From NCBI GenBank assembly GCA_001897035.1, contig MKRS01000435.1, positions 1 through 8,241 of the forward strand: DNA of 8,241 nt, in the 5' to 3' direction. The translations under genes were made by a program, and so were the position numbers. The notes beneath the pieces are model-generated. The model had not been told where the DNA came from, did no database searches, and saw only the letters and a program-made list of their open reading frames with translations. This stretch comes from Bacteroidales bacterium 45-6 (lineage in GTDB: Bacteria; Bacteroidota; Bacteroidia; Bacteroidales; Dysgonomonadaceae). Positions 1 to 6,292 of the stretch are shown piece after piece (the stretch's first letter is position 1; the number at the start of each line of letters is the position of its first letter).

Positions 1-855
1 GATGGGGTGACTGGCAAGAAGCACCGGTCGAACACAGAATTAATCGCACAGGGAGTGGCCAACATCGCCTCCCCGTTTTTCGGCGGAATTCCCGCCACGG
101 GAGCTATCGCCCGCACCATGACGAACATCAACAACGGCGGGAAAACCCCAGTGGCAGGCATCATCCACGCAATCGTTCTACTCCTGATCTTGTTGTTCTT
201 GGGCAACCTCACGAAACTGATCCCCATGTCGTGTTTGGCGGGAGTATTAGTGATTGTGGCATACAACATGAGCGAATGGCGCAACTTCTTAGGCGTCATG
301 CGTGGCGCAAAGTCAGATTCCGCCGTGCTGCTCACCACCTTCCTGCTGACCGTGATTTTCGACTTGACAATCGCCATAGAAATAGGACTCGTGCTTGCCA
401 TTTTCGTCTTCATGAAGCGGATGACCGATGTGACCCACATCTCGGTGGAGAAAGAAAGAATAGACCTCTCGCACGACTCGGAAATAGTGCATGAGGACGA
501 AATTCTCGACATTCCTCAAGGGGTGGAAGTGTATGAGATCAACGGCCCTTTCTTTTTCGGGATCGCCAACAAGTTTGACGAGGAGATGCGCCAATTAGGC
601 GACAGGCCGAAGATCAGGATCATCCGGATGCGGCACGTGCCGTTCATAGACTCCACGGGACTTCACAATCTGGAAACATTATGCAAAAAATCGAAAAAGG
701 AAAAGACCCAAATCATCCTTTCAGGAGTGAACATAAAAGTGAAGAACACTCTCGAAAAAGCACACTTCGAGAGCTTGCTGGGAGAAGAGAACATCTGCGC
801 CAACATCCATATTGCCCTTGATCGGGCAAACTTTCTGCTTCAAAATGAAAAATAA
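1..855 (+). CDS. SulP-family anion permease with C-terminal STAS domain (5' end outside window)
   Basis: This is the C-terminal 284 residues of a SulP (SLC26-like) transporter; the reading frame is open from base 1, so the gene starts upstream and the GTG at 7 is an internal Val codon, not a start. SulP proteins are inner-membrane carriers of sulfate, bicarbonate or related anions. Counting GAT at base 1 as residue 1, the HRSNTELIAQG and GGIPATGAIARTMTNINNGG stretches (about residues 8-47) are typical of the family's conserved core, followed by four hydrophobic segments at roughly 49-70, 72-90, 108-125 and 126-140. The rest is a cytoplasmic STAS domain (about 170-280) with the phosphorylation-type loop DSTG at 217-220, as in anti-sigma antagonists. 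The transported anion cannot be told from this part. The gene ends with TAA and is followed by mazG after 119 bases; with a hairpin between them, I see no sign that the two work together. Confidence 0.93.
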   Translation, partial: DGVTGKKHRSNTELIAQGVANIASPFFGGIPATGAIARTMTNINNGGKTPVAGIIHAIVLLLILLFLGNLTKLIPMSCLAGVLVIVAYNMSEWRNFLGVMRGAKSDSAVLLTTFLLTVIFDLTIAIEIGLVLAIFVFMKRMTDVTHISVEKERIDLSHDSEIVHEDEILDIPQGVEVYEINGPFFFGIANKFDEEMRQLGDRPKIRIIRMRHVPFIDSTGLHNLETLCKKSKKEKTQIILSGVNIKVKNTLEKAHFESLLGEENICANIHIALDRANFLLQNEK

Positions 856-869
856 ACCTGCCTTTGTGC

Positions 870-877
870 TAATTTTG
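870..877 (+). promoter_or_regulatory. Possible -7 box upstream of mazG
   Basis: The eight bases fit the Bacteroidetes -7 consensus TAnnTTTG (TAATTTTG here), about 98 bases ahead of the mazG start. No convincing TTTG -33 element is present at the expected 17-23 base spacing, so the call is weak. If used, it would give mazG a leader of about 90 bases containing the hairpin at 904-931. Confidence 0.3.
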
Positions 878-903
878 CGAGAGCAGGAACTGCGGTTTCT
901 GCC

Positions 904-931
904 GCAAAGGCTCGAAGAACCGAGGCTTTGC
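904..931. repeat. Hairpin-forming inverted repeat between the SulP gene and mazG
   Basis: Arms 904-914 and 921-931 pair at 10 of 11 positions, with one G/G mismatch in the middle, around a 6-base loop. A smaller 5-base stem (891-895 with 902-906) overlaps its left arm, so the two would be alternatives. The nearest T run (948-953) lies 16 bases beyond the stem, too far for a classic intrinsic terminator. It could be a leaky terminator for the SulP gene or a folded mazG leader. Confidence 0.5.
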
Positions 932-974
932 TAAATCCACAAGGGTATTTTTTCAAAGAAATTTTAAGGTAAAG

Positions 975-1760
975 ATGCATACAAGACAAGAAAAAATGGA
1001 GGCATTCGCCCAGCTTCTCGACATCATGGACGAACTGAGGGTGAAATGCCCCTGGGATGCCGCCCAGACCAACGAAAGCCTCCGCACCAACACGATAGAG
1101 GAAGTGTATGAGTTGTGCGAAGCAATCATCAAAAACGACAACAACGAGATCAAGAAAGAGCTGGGCGACGTGCTGCTCCATGTGGGTTTCTATTCAAAAA
1201 TAGGCAGCGAAAAACAGGCCTTCGACATCGCCGATGTGTGCCATGCCCTTTGCAACAAGCTCGTATTCCGCCACCCACATGTGTTTGGAGAAGAATCGGC
1301 AAATTCGGCAAAAGAGGTAGAACATTCGTGGGAGCAAATCAAACTCAAGGAAAAAGGCGGCAACAAAACCGTGCTGGAAGGTGTACCGAACTCTTTGCCC
1401 GCCCTGCCAAAAGCACACCGGATACAGGATAAAGCCCGCAATTCGGGATTCGACTGGAACAAAAAGGAAGACGTGTGGGCAAAGGTGAAGGAAGAATTTG
1501 GCGAGTTGGAAGCCGAAATCAGCAACCACAACCAGGAGAAGATGGAAGCCGAATTTGGAGACCTGTTCTTCAGCCTCGTGAATGCTGCCCGGCTATATGG
1601 AATCGACCCCGACAACGCCTTGGAAAGAACGAACCAAAAATTCATCCGGCGGTTCAACTACATGGAGCAAGAGGTGAATAAAGAAGGAAAACGGATAAAA
1701 GATCTGGATTTGGAGGCGTTAGACCAATATTGGGACGAGGCCAAGAAAGCGGGACTGTAG
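975..1760 (+). CDS. mazG: MazG nucleoside triphosphate pyrophosphohydrolase
   Basis: This 261-residue cytoplasmic enzyme hydrolyses (d)NTPs to the monophosphate and pyrophosphate; in E. coli MazG this cleans up unusual nucleotides and influences the (p)ppGpp stress response. The length matches E. coli MazG (about 263) and both MazG repeats are present. The N-terminal repeat has CPWD (25-28), the metal-binding EEVYE (42-46) and ELGD (62-65), then the family signature RHPHVF (99-104). The C-terminal repeat has EEFGELE (173-179), EFGD (193-196) and KFIRRF (222-227), also with the acidic metal ligands, so it should be the catalytically competent half known from E. coli. The ATG at 975 fits the start of the family's conserved N-terminus; the sequence before it is A-rich without a strong Shine-Dalgarno, usual for this phylum. 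It is flanked by non-coding gaps of 119 and 161 bases and is probably transcribed alone. Confidence 0.96.
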   Translation: MHTRQEKMEAFAQLLDIMDELRVKCPWDAAQTNESLRTNTIEEVYELCEAIIKNDNNEIKKELGDVLLHVGFYSKIGSEKQAFDIADVCHALCNKLVFRHPHVFGEESANSAKEVEHSWEQIKLKEKGGNKTVLEGVPNSLPALPKAHRIQDKARNSGFDWNKKEDVWAKVKEEFGELEAEISNHNQEKMEAEFGDLFFSLVNAARLYGIDPDNALERTNQKFIRRFNYMEQEVNKEGKRIKDLDLEALDQYWDEAKKAGL

Positions 1761-1850
1761 GCCGGTTTTTCGTAAAGCCAAACTCTGCCAAAGCACAATT
1801 CTGACCGCACAATTTATAACCGGTTTAAATAAATATTGCGACAGGAACAC

Positions 1851-1879
1851 TTTATCCACGAAGAAAAAAGTTACCTTTG
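1851..1879 (+). promoter_or_regulatory. Putative feoAB promoter
   Basis: TACCTTTG at 1872-1879 is an exact match to the Bacteroidetes -7 consensus TAnnTTTG. TTTA at 1851-1854 is an imperfect -33 element at a spacing of 17 bases, within the tolerated range but at its short end. Transcription would start near 1886, giving a leader of about 36 bases with a purine-rich aaagga ribosome binding site at 1909-1914, seven bases ahead of the feoAB ATG. Confidence 0.55.
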
Positions 1880-1885
1880 TGGATA
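1853..1885. promoter_or_regulatory. Inverted repeat over the feoAB promoter, candidate operator
   Basis: Arms 1853-1863 and 1875-1885 are inverted copies matching at 10 of 11 positions, with a perfect outer 7-base core tatccac/gtggata, around an 11-base A-rich spacer. The arm centres are 22 bases apart, about two helical turns, and the dyad covers both promoter boxes. This is what an operator for a dimeric or dimer-of-dimers repressor looks like. Placement before an iron transporter suggests a metalloregulator (Fur- or DtxR-type), but the sequence does not resemble the classic Fur box and the regulator is unknown. Confidence 0.45.
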
Positions 1886-1921
1886 GTTAGTGTGCTCAAT
1901 TCAGTTATAAAGGAATAAAAG

Positions 1922-4408
1922 ATGCTTCTTTCCGAACTTCAGAATGGCGAAAAAGGGGTAATTGTCAAAGTAAACGGCAGTGGCGCATTTCGCAAGCGGA
2001 TTCTGGAAATGGGATTTATCAAGGGAAAATCAATCACAGTAATACTGAATGCCCCCTTGAAAGATCCCATCAAATACAAAATCATGGACTATGAAGTTTC
2101 GCTCAGGCGGAACGAAGCCGCCTTGGTGGAAGTGGCCCAAGACAACAACGCAGGGCTGGATTCTGGATCCGACCCTCACGAAGCATTCATCAACCGCACA
2201 GTGGACGAAACTTCCAACGACCACCAGTACCATCCCGACGACGACTCGAAAAAAATAACTGTTGCCCTTGTAGGAAATCCGAACGCAGGCAAAACATCCC
2301 TTTTCAACTTCGCATCCGGCTCGCACGAACACGTGGGAAATTATAGCGGCGTGACGGTAAATTCCAAAGAAGGTTTTTTCAAGCACAGAGGCTACCAAAT
2401 CACCATCGTGGACTTGCCCGGCACCTATTCCATTTCGGCCTACACACCCGAAGAGCTATATGTCCGCAAGCATATTGTGAACGAAAAGCCCGATGTGATT
2501 ATCAATGTGGTCGCGGCCTCCAACCTGGAGCGCAACCTATACCTGACTACCGAGCTGATCGACATGCAAGCCCAATTCGTGGTGGCCCTCAACATGTACG
2601 ACGAATTGCAGCGCAGCGGAAATGCCTTCGACTACAAGATGCTTTCCAAAATGATTGGGGTACCCATCGTACCCACAAATTCCCGTTCGGGAGAAGGCAT
2701 CGAGCAATTGTTCGACACCATCGTGGAAAAGTACGAAAACCATTCCGAAAAAGTGAAGCTGGTAAACATCTACTATGGCAACACCATCGAGAATGCCATC
2801 AGCCGCCTGCGCATCACGATGGACAAATACGGGTTCACCGAAGATCAATTTCCCCAACGTTACATCGCCATCAAGCTTCTGGAAAAAGACGCTGACATAG
2901 AAAACCATGTCAGAACATACCCAAGCGGTGAGAAGTTGCTCCTGCTGCGGGATTCGCTTGTCGCAAACATCGAGAAAATCTTACAGGAAGATTCCGAATC
3001 TTCATTCACGAATGCCCGCTACGGATACATAGCAGGAGGCCTTGCCGAAACCTATAAGGAAAAAGACAAGGACAACGATCCCTTCAAGCTCACCCAAGTA
3101 TTGGACAAATTCGTCACCAATCAATACATTGGTTTCCCGCTGTTTATTCTTTTCATGTGGATCATGTTCGAATGCACCTTCCGCCTTGGAGCCTACCCGA
3201 TGAGTTGGATCGACGCAGGAGTAGCCTCGCTCGGGGAGTGGCTGAAGAACTACATGCCCAACGGCATGTTGAAAGACCTGCTCACCGACGGCATCATCGG
3301 CGGCGTGGGTGGCGTCATCGTTTTCCTGCCCAACATCCTCATCCTCTATGGCTTCATTTCCTTCATGGAAGATTCGGGCTACATGGCCCGGGCAGCCTTC
3401 ATCATGGACCGGGTGATGCACAAGATGGGACTTCACGGCAAGTCGTTCATCCCGCTGGTGATGGGCTTCGGCTGCAACGTACCAGCTGTCATGGCCACCC
3501 GCACCATCGAAAGCCGTAACAGCCGGATGATAACCATGCTCATCAACCCCTTCATGTCGTGCAGCGCCCGTTTGCCGGTTTACCTTCTTTTTGCAGGAGC
3601 TTTTTTCAAGGAACATGCCGGCCTGGTTCTGTTTGGCCTCTACTTCACCGGGATCTTCCTGGCAGTAGTTTCCGCCCGCTTGTTTAAGCAGTTCCTTTTC
3701 AAAGGGGAAGACAGCCCCTTCGTGATGGAGCTCCCGCCCTACCGCATTCCAACAGCCAAATCGGTAGGAATACACATGTGGCAGAAATCGCAACAATACC
3801 TGCGGAAAATGGGTGGAATCATCCTTACGGCCTCCATCATCGTATGGTTTTTAGGATATTTCCCCTTGCAGAAAAAGCAAAACACCGTTTACGACCGGCA
3901 AATCTCAAAAGTGGAACAAGCATATAAGCAGAAAACAATATCCGGGGAAGAAAAAGAAATTCAAACCGCAGAAATCAACAAGGAGCGCAAAAAATACCAT
4001 CAAGCAAACTCCTTCATCGGAACCATCGGCCAATTCATTGAACCCGTCATGAAGCCTTTAGGCTTCGATTGGAAAATCAGCGTCAGCTTGCTTTCGGCTA
4101 TGCCTGCCAAAGAAATAGCAGTGAGCACTCTCAGCGTACTATATACCGGGGAGGAAAACGCCGAAAGTTCGCTCCAAGACCGCCTGCTGAACGATGTGCA
4201 GGCAGACGGCTCCAAAACTTTCACGCCAGTCACAGTCATTGCGCTGCTGCTGTTCGTGCTGATCTATTTTCCGTGCATCGCCACCATTATTGCCATCAAG
4301 GAGGAGTCTGGTTCGTGGAAATGGGGATTGTTCAGTATTTTCTATTCCACCACCTTGGCATGGATCGTGGCATTTTCGGCCTATCAGATTGGAAAACTAT
4401 TTTTCTGA
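1922..4408 (+). CDS. feoB: Fused FeoA-FeoB ferrous iron transporter
   Basis: This 828-residue inner-membrane protein imports Fe(II). Residues 1-72 are a FeoA domain (SH3-like; ends in LRRNEAALVEV), fused through a charged linker of about 38 residues to a full FeoB. The G domain has G1 GNPNAGKTSLFN (118-129), G2 GVTV (143-146), G3 DLPG (164-167), G4 NMYD (224-227) and a G5-like SRSG (254-257), so nucleotide binding should be intact. A helical regulatory domain follows to about 390. The membrane part (about 400-828) holds the two Gate regions with GFGCNVP (515-521), SCSARLP (546-552), MPAKE (727-731) and a conserved-looking Cys in YFPCIAT (782-788); these Cys residues are proposed in the family to lie along the iron path. 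A charged loop (about 651-697) between membrane segments is seen in related Bacteroidetes proteins. FeoA-FeoB fusion is common in this phylum. The start is set by the FeoA N-terminus and the aaagga site seven bases upstream. Confidence 0.97.
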   Translation: MLLSELQNGEKGVIVKVNGSGAFRKRILEMGFIKGKSITVILNAPLKDPIKYKIMDYEVSLRRNEAALVEVAQDNNAGLDSGSDPHEAFINRTVDETSNDHQYHPDDDSKKITVALVGNPNAGKTSLFNFASGSHEHVGNYSGVTVNSKEGFFKHRGYQITIVDLPGTYSISAYTPEELYVRKHIVNEKPDVIINVVAASNLERNLYLTTELIDMQAQFVVALNMYDELQRSGNAFDYKMLSKMIGVPIVPTNSRSGEGIEQLFDTIVEKYENHSEKVKLVNIYYGNTIENAISRLRITMDKYGFTEDQFPQRYIAIKLLEKDADIENHVRTYPSGEKLLLLRDSLVANIEKILQEDSESSFTNARYGYIAGGLAETYKEKDKDNDPFKLTQVLDKFVTNQYIGFPLFILFMWIMFECTFRLGAYPMSWIDAGVASLGEWLKNYMPNGMLKDLLTDGIIGGVGGVIVFLPNILILYGFISFMEDSGYMARAAFIMDRVMHKMGLHGKSFIPLVMGFGCNVPAVMATRTIESRNSRMITMLINPFMSCSARLPVYLLFAGAFFKEHAGLVLFGLYFTGIFLAVVSARLFKQFLFKGEDSPFVMELPPYRIPTAKSVGIHMWQKSQQYLRKMGGIILTASIIVWFLGYFPLQKKQNTVYDRQISKVEQAYKQKTISGEEKEIQTAEINKERKKYHQANSFIGTIGQFIEPVMKPLGFDWKISVSLLSAMPAKEIAVSTLSVLYTGEENAESSLQDRLLNDVQADGSKTFTPVTVIALLLFVLIYFPCIATIIAIKEESGSWKWGLFSIFYSTTLAWIVAFSAYQIGKLFF

Positions 4409-4570
4409 GATCGGGATAAACTTTAAAGACAGAAAAACTGTTTAATTTATGACGATTGAGGATTGGCGAATTGCAAATTTGGATATATTTTAGGAAGAAG
4501 GTGAAATCGGCACAGGTAAGTGGATAAATGGCTGAGCCGAGCAGCCAGCAGATTTTCAAATCAAAATAGT

Positions 4571-4729
4571 ATGTGGCAAAATATCGTAGTAGCTATTATT
4601 GGTATAGCTATAATCAGCAAGTTAATATACAATATTTATAAGCTCTTCGCCTCCAAAAGCGAAAGCAACCAGCCATTTTGCACAGGATGTTCAGGCTGCA
4701 AGCCAAATAAAGCAAAAAAAATATCCTGA
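4571..4729 (+). CDS. FeoB-associated Cys-rich small membrane protein
   Basis: This 52-residue protein begins MWQNIVVAIIGIAIISKLIY, one hydrophobic membrane helix, then a short basic stretch and a C-terminal CTGCSGCK motif (Cys at 36, 39 and 42). This is the layout of the FeoB-associated Cys-rich membrane protein family, which sits next to feoB in many Bacteroidetes and Firmicutes and is thought to aid Fe(II) transport; its exact role is not known to me. I chose the ATG at 4571 because MWQ plus the helix is the usual family N-terminus. An in-frame GTG at 4520 would add 17 polar residues (DKWLSRAASRFSNQNS) before the helix and looks spurious. The gene lies 162 bases after feoAB; no clear terminator or consensus promoter lies between, so co-transcription with feoAB is likely. 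The Cys triplet could bind a metal or act in redox; that is inference. Confidence 0.85.
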   Translation: MWQNIVVAIIGIAIISKLIYNIYKLFASKSESNQPFCTGCSGCKPNKAKKIS

Positions 4730-4733
4730 AAAA

Positions 4734-4765
4734 TTTGGAAGTGTAGAAATAAAATCCTATTTTTG
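4734..4765 (+). promoter_or_regulatory. Consensus Bacteroidetes promoter of a putative small RNA
   Basis: TTTG at 4734-4737 and TATTTTTG at 4758-4765 (fits TAnnTTTG) are separated by 20 bases. This is the best full match to the sigma-ABfr consensus in the window, with both boxes exact. It starts five bases after the stop of the Cys-rich gene, and no convincing protein gene lies between it and the terminator at 4986-5017, so its product would be a non-coding RNA starting near 4772. Confidence 0.6.
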
Positions 4766-4771
4766 AAATAT

Positions 4772-5017
4772 GATAAACGGTAGATGAAATATACGATACA
4801 GCTGCACTTGTCAATTGCGAAACTCATCAAATAACGCACAATTCCGAGACAAGTTTTTAGCTCTAATGGCGGGTCGCCTCCTTCGGGAGAGTTCTTCGGG
4901 AACACGGCGAATTACAAAGGGGCTGAAGCACTCAAATCCTGTCATACGGAGTTTCACAGATTTCACAGGTGCAGCTTTTTCATAGAAAAAAGATTGTCGG
5001 ATGCGGCAATCTTTTTT
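4772..5017 (+). ncRNA. Candidate structured small RNA (unrecognised family)
   Basis: A consensus promoter ends at 4765 and an intrinsic terminator lies at 4986-5017, which would give an RNA of about 245 bases. Between them are nested complementary segments. An outer 8-base stem pairs 4800-4807 with 4969-4976. A bulged hairpin pairs 4808-4812 with 4848-4852 and 4813-4817 with 4839-4843. A stem with wobbles pairs 4857-4864 with 4919-4926. A 5-base stem, 4874-4878 with 4906-4910, encloses two small hairpins closed over ttcg loops (4878-4889 and 4891-4903). There is also a short direct repeat, tttcacag, at 4952-4959 and 4961-4968. This stretch is richer in G and C than its flanks. It does not look to me like tmRNA, RNase P, SRP RNA or a tRNA. 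Two other explanations are a 6S-like RNA or a small non-autonomous repeat element. The exact 5' end is inferred. Confidence 0.4.
4986..5017. terminator. Strong intrinsic terminator, probably working in both directions
   Basis: A perfect 11-base stem pairs aaaaaagattg (4986-4996) with caatctttttt (5007-5017). It can extend inward by a T-G wobble and two G-C pairs around a 4-base loop (5000-5003). The right arm ends in six T on the + strand and the left arm begins with six A, which give a T run on the opposite strand. It closes the putative small RNA and separates the feo region from the peptidase-folP-cdaA operon. Confidence 0.85.
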
Positions 5018-5071
5018 GCATTTTATGAGATTTAGCGGGCTAGCCGAGTAGGAAGAAGGTGTATTTATGCT

Positions 5072-5079
5072 TATTTTTG
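5072..5079 (+). promoter_or_regulatory. Putative -7 box for the peptidase-folP-cdaA operon
   Basis: TATTTTTG fits TAnnTTTG and lies 34 bases ahead of the peptidase ATG, just downstream of the terminator at 4986-5017. No good TTTG -33 box is seen at 17-23 bases upstream, as is common for weaker Bacteroidetes promoters. The position between a terminator and the first gene of the group supports it. Confidence 0.5.
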
Positions 5080-5113
5080 TGCTATCGATCGAAACTTTAA
5101 AACAAGAATACAA

Positions 5114-6292
5114 ATGCAACTTAGCCAAGAGCTTAAAGAAGATTTGCTGATCCGCCAACGCCGCCTTCAAGAGGCTATGCAACTGCAAGGCGTGGAAGCC
5201 TGCCTGCTTGCGACGAACGTCAATGTCTTTTACATGTCGGGAATCATATACACCGGATATTACTACCTGCCTGCAACCGGGCAACCGATCCATTTCATCA
5301 AGTCACCACAAAGCACCCCGATCGATAATGCGGTGTATATCCGAAAGCCGGAGCAAATCACGGAGATATTGAAGGATAGGGGCATTGCATTGCCAAAAAG
5401 CGTCTTACTTGAAACTGATTCGATCCCTTACAACCAAATTGTGCGCCTTCTGTCCATTCTCGATCTCGCCCAAGCGCAAAACGCATCGGTGTGGATGCGC
5501 AAAATAAGGAGCGTGAAGACAAATTACGAAATAGCGCAAGTGAAGCAATGCGCCCGCCAGCACGAACTGGTGTATTCCAAGATCCCGGAAGTGTATCGCA
5601 AAGGGATGACCGACATCGAATTGCAGGTAGAGATAGAAAAGTTGATGCGCCTCCACGGCTCTGTTGGCACTTTCCGCGGCTACGGCGACAACATGGAGAT
5701 TTTCATGGGCAGCCTCCTGGTGGGAGACAACGCACAAGCTCCTTCACCGTTCGACTTCGCACTGGGAGGAGCCGGCATTTCGCCAACCGTCCCCTTGGGG
5801 GCAAATGGCTCGCGGATACAACCCGGTCAAACCATCATGGTGGACATGGCCGGAAATTACAGTCCCTGGATGACCGATATGACACGGGTTTTCTCAGCCG
5901 GAAAGACTACCGAATTGGCTTACAAGGCACATCAAGTGTCGATCAGCATTCATGAAAAGACGATGGAAGTGTTCCATCCGGAATATCCCTGCGCCGAGTT
6001 GTACAACCTCGCCTTGCATATTGTGAAGGAAGAAGGATTGTCCGATTATTTCATGGGAACCACGCAGCAGGCAAAATTCATCGGCCACGGCCTCGGGCTC
6101 GAAATCAACGAACCACCCGTGCTGACACCGCGTTCCAAAGAATTACTCGTCGAAAACACAGTGTTTGCTTTGGAACCCAAATTCGTGTTGCCGGGTGTCG
6201 GAGCTGTCGGAGTGGAAAACACCTACTTGGTGACCGGCAAAGGCTTGGAGAAAATCACGTTGTTCGAAGAACAAATCATCGAGTTAAGCTGA
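5114..6292 (+). CDS. M24-family metallopeptidase (Xaa-Pro aminopeptidase or dipeptidase type)
   Basis: This 392-residue protein has the two-domain layout of M24B peptidases: a creatinase-like N-terminal domain (about 12-140) and a pita-bread catalytic domain (about 145-385). All five expected metal ligands are visible: Asp244 (MVDMAGNY), Asp255 (MTDMTRVF), His325 (FIGHGLGLEINEPP), Glu354 (FALEPKF) and Glu368 (VGVENTY). It should therefore be an active two-metal enzyme, which in this family removes the N-terminal residue next to proline or cleaves Xaa-Pro dipeptides. There is no signal peptide, so it is probably cytoplasmic. The ATG at 5114 gives the expected short lead into the N-terminal domain; there is no clear Shine-Dalgarno. 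Its TGA overlaps the folP ATG by one base, so it is the first gene of an operon. The substrate is not deducible; a creatinase-like or other C-N hydrolase activity on a non-peptide cannot be excluded. Confidence 0.9.
   Translation: MQLSQELKEDLLIRQRRLQEAMQLQGVEACLLATNVNVFYMSGIIYTGYYYLPATGQPIHFIKSPQSTPIDNAVYIRKPEQITEILKDRGIALPKSVLLETDSIPYNQIVRLLSILDLAQAQNASVWMRKIRSVKTNYEIAQVKQCARQHELVYSKIPEVYRKGMTDIELQVEIEKLMRLHGSVGTFRGYGDNMEIFMGSLLVGDNAQAPSPFDFALGGAGISPTVPLGANGSRIQPGQTIMVDMAGNYSPWMTDMTRVFSAGKTTELAYKAHQVSISIHEKTMEVFHPEYPCAELYNLALHIVKEEGLSDYFMGTTQQAKFIGHGLGLEINEPPVLTPRSKELLVENTVFALEPKFVLPGVGAVGVENTYLVTGKGLEKITLFEEQIIELS

Noticed and set aside
7..9. GTG as the start of the SulP gene
   Set aside because: The upstream frame is open and the D-G-V-T-G-x-x-H-R-S-N pattern is an internal conserved stretch of SulP proteins, so the gene is cut by the window edge.
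1818..1825. Palindrome aaccggtt between mazG and feoAB
   Set aside because: It is only 8 bases, does not extend into its flanks, and has no T run, so it cannot be called an operator or terminator.
3002..3796. 264-residue open frame on the minus strand inside feoAB
   Set aside because: It lies wholly opposite the well-conserved FeoB membrane region, its translation is rich in His, Gly and Glu without recognisable motifs, and it is a by-product of FeoB codon use.
3872..4012. Charged, Lys/Glu/Gln-rich insertion in FeoB (about residues 651-697)
   Set aside because: A similar polar loop before the SFIG/IEPVMKPLGFDW stretch is usual in Bacteroidetes FeoB proteins, so it is not a novel domain.
4636..4905. 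89-residue minus-strand open frame opposite the Cys-rich gene and the small RNA region
   Set aside because: It overlaps a recognised gene and the folded region, and has no clear start signal or family resemblance.
4491..5061. 13-base direct repeat taggaagaaggtg at 4491-4503 and 5049-5061
   Set aside because: One such match between purine-rich intergenic sequences is expected about by chance in a window this size; the flanks share nothing more, so I do not treat it as attachment sites or a target duplication.
4811..5293. 160-residue minus-strand open frame crossing the intergenic region and the peptidase start
   Set aside because: It runs through the intrinsic terminator and into the peptidase gene, and has no recognisable domain; the region fits non-coding DNA better.
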